Source of the DNA: Cristatella mucedo
Taxonomy: Eukaryota > Bryozoa > Phylactolaemata > Cristatellidae
DNA length: 31,000 nt
NCBI GenBank assembly: GCA_009760855.2
Contig: WPIO01000105.1
Location: 1,257,501 to 1,288,500, forward strand
Reading direction: 5' to 3'
Shown one piece after another: positions 8,350 through 18,397 of the stretch; the stretch's first letter is position 1; the number at the start of each line of letters is the position of its first letter. The translations under genes were made by a program, and so were the position numbers. The notes below the pieces were generated by a model. That model did no database searches. It was given only the letters and a program-made list of their open reading frames with translations, and was not told the DNA's origin.

Positions 8350-10240
8350 GCGCCTAGGCCAAGGCGGCCCCAAAAGCAAATTGCAGTGTGCAAATTTTTC
8401 TATAACTTTTTCATGTGCGAATACAAATCTTGATTTCAAGCGAGTCCTTGTTTCTGTGGACTACACTACTGCTGGCTAAGCTAGTTTAGTATGTTTAGAA
8501 ACTTTGACCAAGCTGTAGCTTGACTCTTTGGCGGCACAAACGCGACGACACGCGGAAACACCGAGGGGGCTTCAACAACGGTGTATTCGGGTGGTGCTTG
8601 CAGCGAAACCAGCGCACGGCCGGTCACCCCTTCGTCCGCGTTACAGCTGCCCTCCCCGTCCGCTCGCCCCATCCTGCCTGCCACAGGTGGACTGCGTCGC
8701 GCCAATGGTGAGCCCGGCGATGCTACGCTTTGAGCCAGCTTGACGTGGCTGAGCACCGACACACTCTTAGATCGCACAAGCTGGGCTTGATTAAGTGACT
8801 GCGGTATGACGGCGCAGCAGTCTGGTGTCTGGCCACTTGTCGGGTTCCGAAAGAGAATGATGTCCATAAATGAGAAGGCAAGTTTTGGAAAACATGATAA
8901 ACACAGCTTGAATCTTGCAGATAAACATGCTGCAAGTCAAGATTCCGATATCATTAACTTTTTTGGAAAAATAGAGAGCATCTACTTATTACTTTTTAAG
9001 ATAAATTCTGAGGTGGCAAGGACTGTAGAAAGTCTTAGCCATCACTGTCAAACGTGACTCTGCACCAAGGTGGAGTGCTATAGCGGAGGAGGCTGTGAAA
9101 TCTATCAATGGTGGACTGAACAGCATTGTACGTCTTCTGGAGCAACTGACTGAGGACACAAGCGGAACACTCAAAGCAAAAAGTGAAGCTGGCAGAGTCT
9201 CCTGCACTTTAATTTTAAACCTTAACCTGTTGACTCTATTGCCATTTTGGTAGCGCATCTCAAGGAAGGTCAAACGCGTTTAGAAAAGACTGCAAGATCT
9301 AAAGAAGAACTTCAAAGACGCCTCGTACTACCTAAACTTTCTTAAGATTGATTTGTCAAGACCTGGAGACGATCTGTGCCCGGAATCACTGCCAGATGCC
9401 AAAAAGAGAGTGAATTGTGAGGAGATGCAGTTAAACGTAGAATTCTCCGAAGGTCACCGATACCAGGAGAACTGTCTCAAGATGTTGGTCGCACGGCAGA
9501 GGAGGATATTTTAAGAATCACAAAGGACAACATAGACTATCTCCGACAATAAATTACAATGAGGTTTTCTCGGCTTACAAATCTTGATTTCAAATTCGGT
9601 TTCTTGTTAGAAGTTGAGAAGATTTTGAAGACACTTGGGCAGACCAGACTCCGCCAGCAATATCTAGATCTTGGAGGCTTCTATTGCTCAGAAGTTGATG
9701 GAACAGAGACGTACAACGAAATATTTGACTGCTAAATCCTTCTTAGCACACGCTACGACTCGGCACTAAAGACAAAACCGGAACTCGCGTGTTTTATTGT
9801 CAGTTATGGAAGAGGTACGTTTCCTAATCTGAGAGTTGCCTTGCAAGTTCTTCTCACCATAGCTGAATCATTTGCCAATTGTGAACGTTTCTTTAGCAAG
9901 CTGAAAATAATCGTGTCTTATCTGAGAGCATCAATCAATGAAGATTTACTCTCCGATTTTTCCTTTTAAAGCATCAAAAAAGAAACAAAATTGACTTTCA
10001 AACTGTGATAGATCAGTTTTCCATGTTCAAAGCCAGAAAAATGCACCTAAATTAAAGCTGCAATAGCTACATTGCACCTTCACTAAAGTTAATAAAACTT
10101 TCTCGACTCGATATGCCAGGTAGCGTATATCTTTTGCATTTTGTTGTGGTGGAGCTATTTTCGTAGCAATGTTTGACAACCGGAGGCGGCGCCGTTTGTA
10201 GCTTTATACCCGGGCCCCGAAAAGTTTCACTGCGCCTCTG
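8350..10240 (+). mobile_element. Degenerate hAT DNA transposon (ZMYM1-like type)
   Basis: The body carries scattered, frame-broken hAT transposase pieces in the correct order (see the pseudogene entry). The left part (8352-8430) has GGGCGCCTAGGCC followed by an AATTGCAGTGTGCAAATTTTT stretch. The right part has CGGGCCCCGAAAAGTTTCA then TGCGCCTCTG near 10239. Both resemble hAT ends, which typically finish in CAG-type tips, but they do not form a clean inverted pair, and no 8-bp target duplication could be found. The boundaries are estimates. Confidence 0.55.
8806..9969 (+). pseudogene. hAT transposase relic, ZMYM1-like, multiply frameshifted
   Basis: In living elements this is a cut-and-paste transposase. 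Three pieces can be read, in order. (1) At 8890-9049, HAASQDSDIINFFGKIESIY, the segment before the catalytic RNase H-like core. A frameshift at 9050 leads into KRDSAPRWSAIAEAVKSI and LLEQLTEDTSGTLKAKSE, open 9050-9250; the (T)RWSA...A-VK wording is typical of ZMYM1-type hAT proteins. A stop (TAG) follows at 9251. (2) 9292-9515, DLKKNFKDASYYLNFLK and a downstream region with NCEEMQLNVEFSEGHR. (3) 9812-9969, the C-terminal dimerisation domain (hATC): FPNLRVALQVLLTIAESFAN, then CERFFSKLKIIVSYLRASIN. At least three frame breaks and several stops make it non-functional. Assignment to hAT rests mainly on the hATC motif and is firm; the subfamily is from memory. Confidence 0.8.
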
Positions 10241-10310
10241 AGATGATCTCATTTCGCGGAAAATAAAAACCTCGACCGGCGACTCATTTGAAGCGTGCGT
10301 ACGAATTTCC

Positions 10311-10402
10311 CTAATTAAAAGTTAAAAATTAAAATTTTAAAATTAAAATTAAATTAATTAAAATTGAAATTAAGATTAAAAGTTTAAAATTAAAAGTAAA
10401 GC
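10311..10402. repeat. AAAATT-rich low-complexity tract
   Basis: Repeated TTAAAATTAAAATT text about 90 bp long, with no other feature. Confidence 0.85.
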
Positions 10403-10970
10403 AGCTTTCTTGCGATTCCAAGAACCAACCGGAAATGACAGGTGCAAATTTGGTGTCAGCTTGCCAAGTGCTACAATGTTCATGTATCTCTAGATGTAGC
10501 TAAATAAGAGACTAAGTGGGCGTTATACTGACTGCAGAATTTTCTGTAGCTCACTGAAAGGCTCGGCCGCATTCGGCGCACGTGCGGGGCGGCCAATCTT
10601 CATCTCTTGCGAAATATCTTACTCTTCCTCGAATCAATGCAGCATGCACTATGACAGTGTACAAAGACGGAGTCGGCCAGCACGGGATGCATTCCTACTT
10701 GATCGAACGACACGAGCACAAAAATACTCTTGGGTACAGTAAGCAAAGTTAAAACACAACACTTGCTGACGACAACGTTTTGAATAGTGAGCAATGCATT
10801 ATCGCATGTACGCCATGCATGTACGCCAATGTGTAAAAGTATGTTGCAAACCAGGTAGCGAGTGCCTAAAGAGACAATGCAAATTAATAGCATTCACTAA
10901 GGAAGTGCTTAAGCACCAGTTACTAACAGCAACCGCTGACCAAATGGCTCGAAGAAGCTGGGATTAAATG
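10403..10970. other. Unassigned sequence
   Basis: Nothing recognised. The 97-codon minus frame at 10600-10893 is Cys/Val-rich and matches no family I know. CATGTACGCCA is repeated at 10804-10827. Confidence 0.4.
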
Positions 10971-10971
10971 A

Positions 10972-11168
10972 GCAGCTTATTTATATTAATAGATTACTTA
11001 CTTACATTAATAATTATAATTATAAGTAATATATAATAAGTAAGTAATAATAACATAAATAGTAGTAATGTAATAATAGTAATATAATGTAAATAGTAAT
11101 AAGTAATAATAAATAGTAATAGTAATAGTAGTAATAATTATAATGTAATGTATAATTATAAGTTATTA
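10972..11168. repeat. TAATAG/TAA-type microsatellite
   Basis: About 200 bp of degenerate TAA, TAATAG and TAATAATTA repeats. The words TTAAATGAGCAGCTTA occur on both sides (about 10965-10980 and 11165-11181). The repeat therefore probably expanded inside, or duplicated, that short sequence. Confidence 0.85.
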
Positions 11169-11179
11169 AATGAGCAGCT

Positions 11180-11630
11180 TACTGCTGGCTAAGACTGCGC
11201 GCTTCGCCAGATCGCGGCAAAAAGCCATTCGTTGAGTTCGCACCGGTGCTCTGATCTCTAACCTCTTACCTCTACCGGCGACTGACCTCGGCCGGTCATT
11301 CACTCTTCGTGCTCCTCTCCAAAATTGAGTGACCGCAGTAAGACTACCCGCGCTAAAAGTCGCGCTAGAATCACCTGTCAACATGCAATACATCGAGGCG
11401 AAATTCAACGTGAAAATTAAAGACCGCGCTGATAAGCGCACGCGAGCGCCAAAGCTAAGCAGCGGCGTGTCGTAGACCGGCGGAGCCACGTAAAGGCTCT
11501 GCGACGACGGTCAGGCTCTTCGATTTTATTAGGAACACTGCTGAGTAATTTCCACAGCGCTTAGACAATAAATAAATAAAGCATCGATCAAAGCCTGTAC
11601 ATCACTGTTTCGTACAATTTCAACGGGATG
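11180..11630. other. Unassigned sequence
   Basis: No gene recognised. The minus frame 11166-11489 (107 codons) has no domain I know. AATAAATAAATAAA lies at 11566-11580, just upstream of the tRNA-like segment. Confidence 0.35.
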
Positions 11631-11635
11631 CACGG

Positions 11636-11740
11636 TGTAGCTGATGATGCAAATTACTAAATTAGGCGAAGGTCGTTCGCCCATCACGACCAAGGTCACG
11701 TGGGTTCGAGTCGCGCAGCAGACCATCCTTCATTTCTCAT
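11636..11740 (+). repeat. tRNA-like SINE head
   Basis: A possible A box (TGTAGCTGATGATGC, 11637-11651) is followed about 45 bases later by a clear B-box match, GTGGGTTCGAGTC (11701-11713). The segment cannot be folded into an intact tRNA, so a tRNA-derived SINE or tRNA pseudogene is the better reading. The stretch CGACCAAGGTCACGTGGG just before the B box resembles the equivalent position in the SINEs at 12.4 and 24.3 kb, suggesting related tRNA heads. No clear tail or target duplication was seen. Confidence 0.4.
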
Positions 11741-12282
11741 GGCAAGCTGTAGTGGCATCCGTCATAGCTCTTCAAGCGCCCCCCTTCTCCTTTAACCTTT
11801 CGCCTTATTTTAATTATCGCCGTCGTTCTTTGACGTGGCGCGCATCGTTGCTGCCGCGCCATTTTGGTAATGCTACACAAATCAAACGGGGTGCAATTGC
11901 AGTGTGAAGTCGGCGGCTGCTTGCGCTTAGGCGACGGTCGCATGGACTCACTCGCTCGTAGCCTTGTATAGGGAAAATGCAGGTTGAGACAGTCTGGCGA
12001 TCCGGTCGCCAGTGGGCGGAGCTCGGACCGGGGCATTTTACCGGCGCATTCTGCCGTTGCTCGCATTGACTAGTCGGTCCGAAAGTCGGTAAAAAATTGG
12101 ACAGAGTCAGACGCCGCTCTAACGCGAAATTTTCAATGCTAATTTCCAAGGTGCTGCGGGCAATGTCGAGTCGCTTGTCGCTTGTGCGACCTGCGCGGCG
12201 GTCGCCGCCCGCGTGCGGAGCGATTATTCGTCGACGATTCATTCACCAGCCTTCGGCCCGCAAAGCTCCAGCAGCGCCTTAA
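11741..12282. other. Unassigned sequence
   Basis: No gene recognised. Overlapping minus frames (11737-12066 and 11814-12242) have no recognisable domain. Confidence 0.35.
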
Positions 12283-12466
12283 AATAAATAAATAAATAAA
12301 TACTAGCTGATTAAACAGCCTGTATTGTATAGCGACAGAAGAGCCTTTACGGCTATCACCACCGCTTGGAGTGGCGATAAAGGATCGCCCCACCGCAGGA
12401 ATCGAACCCACGACCTCGGGACCGAGGCCGTGAAAGCAACCGCCTTACCTAGTGTGCCATCACGGC
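12283..12466 (-). mobile_element. tRNA-derived SINE, family 1, most complete copy
   Basis: Read on the minus strand: an A-box-like GGCACACTAGGTAAGG (complement of about 12443-12459), then a B box GGGTTCGATTCC (complement of 12398-12409). A short body contains the self-complementary GCGATCCTTTATCGC, followed by GTAAAGGCTCTTCTGTCGC and GGCTGTTTAATCAGCTAG. An (ATTT)n tail lies at 12284-12302. Pol III would transcribe it from the internal boxes, and it would depend on a LINE partner for copying. Further copies are at 15038-15180 (minus) and 23133-23448 (plus). The head end at about 12466 touches a CpG island. Confidence 0.85.
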
Positions 12467-13260
12467 TCTTCTCGCCGCCGCCGCCGCCGCGGTCACGCGG
12501 CCGCGAGGTCGCTAGCACCCGTCGCCGCCGACGCTGCGACTCGTGCTAACGCAGGCCTGCGAGTACCGGACCTGCCAGCTCGAGGGCCAGGCCGGGCGAG
12601 CGCGAGGCGAGTAGCCGTCGCTGCTGCTGTGCGCCCTCTTTCGCGAACGCGCCGGCGCGTTCGAGCCCGCTGCGCCGGCGCCGGCGCCGACGCGAGCCCG
12701 CTGCGCCGGCGCCGACGCGAGCGCTCGCGGTTTCGGTCGGCGCCGGCGCAGCCCTTCGCCCCGGCAGCAGCGGCGACAGCGACGCCTGCGTGGGTCGTCG
12801 CGAGCGGCGAGCCGGCGATCGCCCCGCCTGACGAGTGGCCGCGCGCCGCGCCGCCGGCCGCCCGCTGCGCTGCTCTCTGCGACCGCCGCGGACTGACCTT
12901 GAGCGCGCAGCGAACGCTCTGGGCGCAGGTCCGGTCTCGGCCTAGCGCCACCGGTCCTCTGCTGGGATTAATTTTGGGATCAGTAGAAGGTAAGTGAAGT
13001 AAGTGAATTCCCGCCCGCGGTCGCGCACCGGCTGCTCGCATGACCGCGCCGGGCGCTGGCGTTCTCTGACCGTATTGCGCACGGGGTCTCTCGAGTTCTC
13101 GGAGGCGGTCGCGCGTCGTGGTGCCGTGCGGCGGGCGGCAAGCGAGCCCCACCCAGCGAGCGCGCGGGCAAAACGCAGCCCGCAGGTGGCGATCGGAGCG
13201 GCAAGCCCTCTGGCCCCGCCTCTGCACGCAAACCTGTTCGACCGGCATCCTGCCTGAGAT
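12467..13260. other. CpG-rich island with a donor-like site
   Basis: Very GC-rich, with a CCG run at 12474-12490 and a short tandem of CTGCGCCGGCGCCG at 12664-12720. Long open frames occur on both strands (12452-12997 plus, 12493-13248 minus), but their products are Arg/Ala-rich and non-domain, as expected from composition. The plus frame ends just after AAG|GTAAGT (donor at 12990-12995), with a second GTAAGT nine bases further on. A promoter plus first exon is plausible but unproven. No TATA box or initiator can be asserted. Confidence 0.4.
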
Positions 13261-14480
13261 TACTTGCGTAAGTTGGAAGGAGCTCTTTATAAACGGCGCC
13301 GTCGTTTGCGAGTCGTCTTGCGGCGGTCGCAGTATCGCCGGCTCAATCGACCGAGTCGCTGATGTTTCGCAAGCGCGGGGCGTACAGGCGACGGCGTCGC
13401 GCCGTCATACTTCCGGTGGGCGAAGCGCGCAAAAGGAGGCTAGCTGGAACTTCGCAAAGCAAGCTTTAGCGACGGCTTTATTTTCTATTTTTATTTGCGG
13501 CAATCGCAATGACGGAGCGCAGCGAAACTCTTTTAAGCCCCATCGATGATAATTCATGCAAGCGGCAGCCATTTTCGGGTGCGGCGGCCTGTTGTCGACG
13601 AGCAAGGGATCTCCAGTGAACACTCCGCTAGATAGCGCAGCGGGCGCCAACTAGCGTTCAATTAGCGTTCGTCTTGACTTTACCCGGGGCTCTATCAGAT
13701 TGGAAATCTTCGAGGAGCAGCCTGATATTGCAAATGGCGCCTAGAGCTCTCGTTGCTGGTATTCACCCGTTTTGAGCACTCCACAGGAAGCAGTCGCAGG
13801 CTTCAGATGCGAAGCGAAAGCGAAAGTGTGCTAAATAATGTAATCATAATATAATTACATAATAGTAATATTATAATATTATAATAACTATATAATAAAA
13901 TAATGGCGTTCACTAAGCCAAAGGAAAGGAATTTGTCCACGTTCGCACTGAAGCCGTCTCTCTGGCTACGATGCACGCGAGCCGCCGCCGCCTACGGGGC
14001 TTACTCTTCCCGCTCAAGTTCCAGCCTCTCACTTAGGCTGAAACCGGTATAGCTGCCCAAAGCGAAACTCAACTCTCTGAACGATCTCTCAGCAATCGAA
14101 CTCAGCTCGCGCGATTCGCAAAAGCGCGGATCGCGCGAGTTGCTCTCTGCCTTCTGAGCGAGTCCTCGGATTTTAGGCGAGCTCGCTTGTTGAGCAGAGC
14201 CGCCCATGTGTGGATAACAGTGTCATTTAGCAAATTGACAGCTGGACGAGTGGAATCGACAACTGTTATGAAAAATTGAGAAACATTACCACAGTGCAAG
14301 TCAATACAATCGTCGCCAACGCTGATTTGAGGAGACCAGCTCGTATGCGAATAGCTACTGCGTTTCGCAGTAGCCGCCCGGCATTGTCCGCTATTTCTGC
14401 TGCGTTCAAACACTACTAGCGAAATAAGGGAACTTTCCAAACGAGCCGCCTCTTCTTCGAATTGCTGTGCTGTTAATGCA
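13261..14480. other. Unassigned sequence with an AT-rich tract
   Basis: No gene recognised. Positions 13833-13905 are an imperfect TAAT/ATA repeat. The frames at 13118-13549 (plus) and 14102-14440 (minus) have no recognisable domains. Confidence 0.4.
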
Positions 14481-15035
14481 CGGCGCGTGATCGCATTCCG
14501 GCAGCCTACTGCCTCTTTATCCCGCAGCTTCGTTGCAGCCGTCGCGTCTGTGCGAGACTCTAAGCGCGCCGTCCGGCCCCGCCCCGCGCCGCCCCGCCCA
14601 CCTGCGTTGCCACCCGCAGCGCCGGCACCGTCTTCTGTTTGTTTACACAGTCGCGCTCTCTCGGTTAACTAGCGTAAGCCCCTCGGGCGAGCGCTTCGCG
14701 GCAGTGGGGCAGGCGGGTGCTCCGTCTGCACCGGAGGCTGACCAGTGCGGGAGCGGCGGCGGCGGCGGCGGCGGCGGCGGGTCTCAGCAATGAATGCAGC
14801 TGCCCCACTACCCGCCCTTAGCTGCTGCTCGGGCAGAGACGTCTCCGCTAGTGTCCCGCTGCCGTTGGCCAATCGATCTTCGCTGTCCGGACCACATGTT
14901 GCTCTGCCGCCTGTACCAGCCTCGACCTCGTGCGATGCTCATCCGGTGCGGACGCTCTCGAGCGGGCGTTGCGAGCTGCTCGGCTCGCTTTCCGTCGCCT
15001 GTCGCCGTCGCCTGCTCGCAGTAAGCGGGAAATGT
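14481..15035. other. CpG-rich island with a GGC repeat
   Basis: GC-rich block containing an uninterrupted GGC run of nine to ten units at about 14752-14781. Several overlapping frames on both strands read the run as poly-Arg, poly-Gly or poly-Ala. None shows a domain, so none is called coding. Confidence 0.4.
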
Positions 15036-15037
15036 GC

Positions 15038-15180
15038 TGGCTGATTGAACAGCCTCACTTGTGTCTAGCGGCAGAAGAGCTTTAACGGCTGTCGCCGCCG
15101 CTTGCAGTTGGTAATAAGGGATCGCGTCCACTGCAGGACTCGAATCCGCGGTCGTTATGAGCGAGCACATTGCCTCCTGG
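15038..15180 (-). mobile_element. tRNA-derived SINE, family 1, diverged copy
   Basis: On the minus strand a B box (GGATTCGAGTCC, complement of about 15130-15141) is followed by the family-1 body: CTGCAGTGGACGCGATCCC, the GCAAGCGGCGGCGACAGCCG region, AGCTCTTCTGCCGCTAG and GGCTGTTCAATCAGC. The A-box region is more decayed than in the 12.4-kb copy, and the (ATTT)n tail is missing or lost. Confidence 0.75.
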
Positions 15181-15600
15181 GAAATCCTCTGGTGGATGGA
15201 TCTTCAGTCTGTTTGTACCGAGAGCATGGAGCTCGCTATCGATTTATGTCGCAGCTGCGTCTCGGCTACGAGCGCATCCGCTCCGCTCACCTTCCCGTGA
15301 GCCCTGGTAGATTTTTCCTTTGTTGTTTCGATGTGCTCTTGCCTGCTTACTAGTAAATGGCTAGGCGCATGCTATCAACCAGGCTCCCGCTAACAGGCAA
15401 ACAGGTGGCACCGGTTGTCCTCTCATGCGTTTTTGCAGGCTCTTCTGCGAGCGCGATCGCTTGTCGGTCATCAAGCTCGTGGCTATTGCTGCTGCAGCTC
15501 TCGCACCGAGCTTCGCAGGGCCTGCAAGAATACATGCACCTCTCGAGGCGTTGTGCAAAGGCCTTGCTATTCTTAGCATTTTTACATTAGGCAAACCGAG
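15181..15600. other. Unassigned sequence
   Basis: No feature recognised between the SINE and the next CpG island. Overlapping short frames on both strands have no identifiable domain. Confidence 0.35.
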
Positions 15601-16570
15601 AGGTCTGCGACGTCTGGCGGCGGCGGCCGCCCCAGAGCGCGCCCGCATTTGTCGAGCGCTTAGGCGGCTGCGCTGTAGCGAGCGGTGAGACTCGCTCGAC
15701 GAGACAGCGCGAGACAGCTCGCTCGCTCGCGCATTCGCGGCGCGCTCAGTTCGGCCGCGTACGCTCCGGTAGCCGGCCAGGCGGAAGGCATCCGTGCGCG
15801 ACGCAGCCGAGCAGGCCGCGTCCTTAGTACCTATCGTCCTTAGACCGTCGGGACGATTGACGCGGCCGCAGCTGCCTCTCCCCCGCCGCCGCCGCCGCCG
15901 GCGCAGCCGCAGCAGTCGCCGCCTCTCGCCTGCCTCCGTCGCTCAACTCCGTCGCTGCGTTCCTCTGGCGTTCGGGACCGACATTAGAGACGATCTCTGT
16001 AACTCTGCAGCCTCCGCCCGCCCGCCCTCCCGCCCGCCGGTCCGCGCGCGAGTCGCCGCGCCACTCGAGGCGCCCCTCCCCCGGGAGCTGCTGCGCCGCA
16101 TTCGCTTCGGCATTCGCCCGCGTCGACATGGCAACGGAGGCTGCCGTTCGCCAGTGCGAGCTGCTGCCCACGTCGCCGCGGAACGCAGGACACGTGCCAT
16201 CCGTGCGTGCGAGCGCAGAGCACGCACGCGCGAGCCAGCGCGCGAGCGAAGCGTGCGAGCCGCCGCCGCCGCCGCACGCGCAGCAGCGCACTACAGCGAG
16301 CCGCCGTCGCACGTACAGCCAGCCGCAGCTCACTGAAGCGCACGCGCGTGACTTCGCCCGCGAACCGTCAAACCGTTTCGCAGCCTCGCCCTCGCGCTGA
16401 GGTCTACCCGGTCGCGGCACCGTCGAGCGGCACCGCTGGCGGGTCCGCGATTGCAGAATGTAAGCGCAATGGGGGATGGTGGGGGAGTCGGCGTCGCACT
16501 AATTGCGGCGGGACAATGCAACCCCAACGGAAGTCGCTTTCCGGCCGGACAGCCCAGCGGCTGCCAGAAT
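15601..16570. other. CpG-rich island, largest of the cluster
   Basis: Nearly 1 kb of GC-rich, CpG-dense DNA with CCG runs (15882-15902, 16261-16275). Open frames on both strands include 15794-16336 plus and 15824-16420 minus. All are Arg/Ala/Ser-rich shadows of composition. One frame (16128-16400) starts in a good Kozak context (GACATGG, product MATEAAVRQCELLPTSPRN...) and has the least biased beginning, but I recognise no family and its second half is low complexity. Best read as a possible promoter/5' UTR region. Confidence 0.4.
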
Positions 16571-17160
16571 ACGGTTCCTAGCCACTAGAGGATGGCGGCC
16601 CAACAGCTAACCACTGCTTGCGCGGGGCAATGAAGCGAGAGCAGCGAGTGGCAAGGCAAATGTCGTTTTCCAGTGCTCCCTGGGGCCGACTCAGACTTTT
16701 TCCGTATAAGCCGACAGCGGGCGCGAGAGCGCGCCTCCCAACGGCGGCGTAGCTTACACTAGCGGCGAGTCACGTGGGCAGTTGGGCGCGAACGTAACTA
16801 CAGCGGCTAGCCAGCTGCTAAATCAAGTGTCGATAACGAAGACCGCACGGGATCGTATGCCACTAATCAGGTTATAATGGCCCAGCTCGTACTCGCACTG
16901 CTCAGGTTACTTCGGCTGACGGTCGCCCGTCACACCGAGTTCGTGAGGACTAAAGTGGCCAGGAGTTCTGGGAATTCTGGAGAGCTTTCGAATTGATTAC
17001 CTTGGGCATTTTGCAGGGAGTCAATCGAAAACCGCAGCGCTCACGCGATGTCGCTCCGTAGTTAATGCGGAATGGCATCTAAGCTATTCATCGCTCGCGT
17101 TAGAGAACGCCGGCGCCATGCAGCAGCTGTTGTTACCCCGAGGTTGCACATCGAGGTTGC
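16571..17160. other. Unassigned sequence
   Basis: No gene recognised. CGAGGTTGCACA is duplicated back to back at 17139-17162. Confidence 0.35.
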
Positions 17161-17162
17161 AC

Positions 17163-17300
17163 AAGAGATTTGAAGGAAAGAGACATGAAGAGTAGCAGTG
17201 AAGACACGAAGAAATGAAGACAGGAAACGAAGACCGGAAATGAAGACCGAGACATGAAGAGTAGCAACGAAAGAGGGATGAGGCCGCAAGAGAGAGCGGC
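17163..17300 (+). repeat. Purine-rich imperfect tandem repeat
   Basis: About 140 bases with very few pyrimidines on the plus strand, built from GAAGAC, GGAAATGAAGAC and GAGACATGAAGAGTAGCA words. The last word occurs twice (about 17180 and 17249), giving a period near 69 bp. Confidence 0.65.
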
Positions 17301-17329
17301 CGCCGCTGCTTTCTACTCCGAGGCCTTAT

Positions 17330-17470
17330 ATATAATATATATATATATATATATATGTATATGTATATGTATATGTATATATATAGCATCTTTATATATC
17401 TATAAAGTATTCATATGGTCTTACCGGTATATATATATATATATATGTATAGTATATATATATATGTATA

Positions 17471-17520
<50 letters not shown>

Positions 17521-17580
17521 TATCTATATAGCATCTTTATATAGTATATCTATAAAGTATTCATATGGTCTTACCGGCTT
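17330..17580. repeat. (TA)n microsatellite with duplicated flank
   Basis: TA and TATG repeats. The flank CTATAAAGTATTCATATGG plus TCTTACCGG occurs twice, at about 17400-17428 and 17550-17578, each preceded by AGCATCTTTATAT. The unit duplicated is therefore the tail of the adjoining SINE together with its TA tract. Confidence 0.8.
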
Positions 17581-17710
17581 TCGCTACAATCGCTGAGCGA
17601 AACGAAGAATGACCAGCGGCAGAATTCGAACCCACAACAGCTGTCGTGAAGTGTAAGCGCTTAATGCCCGAGCAAGCAAAGGCCGGGGGGGCGGCCTTTG
17701 CTTCTTACTA
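17581..17710 (-). mobile_element. tRNA-derived SINE, family 3, with G-loop hairpin at the head
   Basis: On the minus strand: A-box-like GCTCGGGCATTAAGCGC (complement of about 17656-17672), about 30 bases, then B box TGGGTTCGAATTCTG (complement of about 17620-17634). The 3' part ends in the CCGGTAAGACCATATG text that is duplicated in the (TA)n block. At the head side lies a perfect 11-bp inverted repeat, AAGCAAAGGCC (17674-17684) and GGCCTTTGCTT (17693-17703), around an 8-base G-rich loop. The tRNA resemblance is good from A to B box. The tRNA of origin cannot be named. Confidence 0.6.
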
Positions 17711-18396
17711 AGCTCGACTGCAGGCGTGGAGCCCGCCAGAACATACGATCGGCGCCAAGCTGGCTGGGATAGGATCGCCAAATGCAGCAAGCAATAAATT
17801 GAAAAGATCAGAAATTGAATATCAAAAAGGATCAGGTAAACAGTTACAGACATCAAAAAGACGACAGCCAGTCGAGAAGGCAATACAGTTCCCAGGAGGT
17901 AAAAGAAGTAGAGATCGAGTCTCTGAAAGCCTGATAAGACTGCCAGAACTATGCCACCGTATCTACATATAATACGGCTGTGCGGTCTGCTGCCTGTTTA
18001 TTAGTCCATGCAAACGCGATGCCCTCCGCGGTAAACTACTGTTGTTCACACTGCTTCAAAGGCTTGAGTGTGACAATGCCCACTTAAGACATTTTCTTAG
18101 TTCTGACTCAGCCAAGTTGATAGGTGTAGCTTCCACCGTTGCCTCACAGCCGTCAGTGAACGCCTGAATTAATTTCCTTTCGCTTCTTTTTTATGCGATA
18201 ATACCAAAACGTTTTGTTCAATACATTTGGGACTGATAGCAGCTAAGGCATTCTGCCACAATAAAATGAGGCCCTTCAATCAGCCACAAATTGCTTATAA
18301 ACTACTTTAAATAGGAAAAGTGATACTGCATTATGAAGCTATTGATATTTAGAGACTTCAGATGTTAGGAAATAGACATAATGTGCATACCTGTGT
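17711..18396. other. Unassigned sequence
   Basis: No feature recognised. The minus frame 17584-17883 partly overlaps the SINE and has no known domain. Confidence 0.35.
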
Positions 18397-18397
18397 G

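Noticed and set aside
11636-11740. A functional tRNA gene
   Set aside because: A good B box but a poor A box, and no cloverleaf with paired acceptor ends; better read as a SINE head.
12325-12549. Plus-strand frame through 12.3-12.5 kb that looks protein-like
   Set aside because: It is antisense of a SINE copy; the same text occurs at 15.1 and 23.2 kb as repeat.
12493-13248. A 251-codon minus-strand open frame, the longest apart from the LINE ORF
   Set aside because: It lies in CpG-rich DNA where stop codons are rare. The product is Arg/Ala-rich with no domain, and equally long frames exist on the opposite strand.
15794-16420. Overlapping 180- and 198-codon frames on opposite strands
   Set aside because: Same reason: mirror-image low-complexity frames produced by GC-rich composition.
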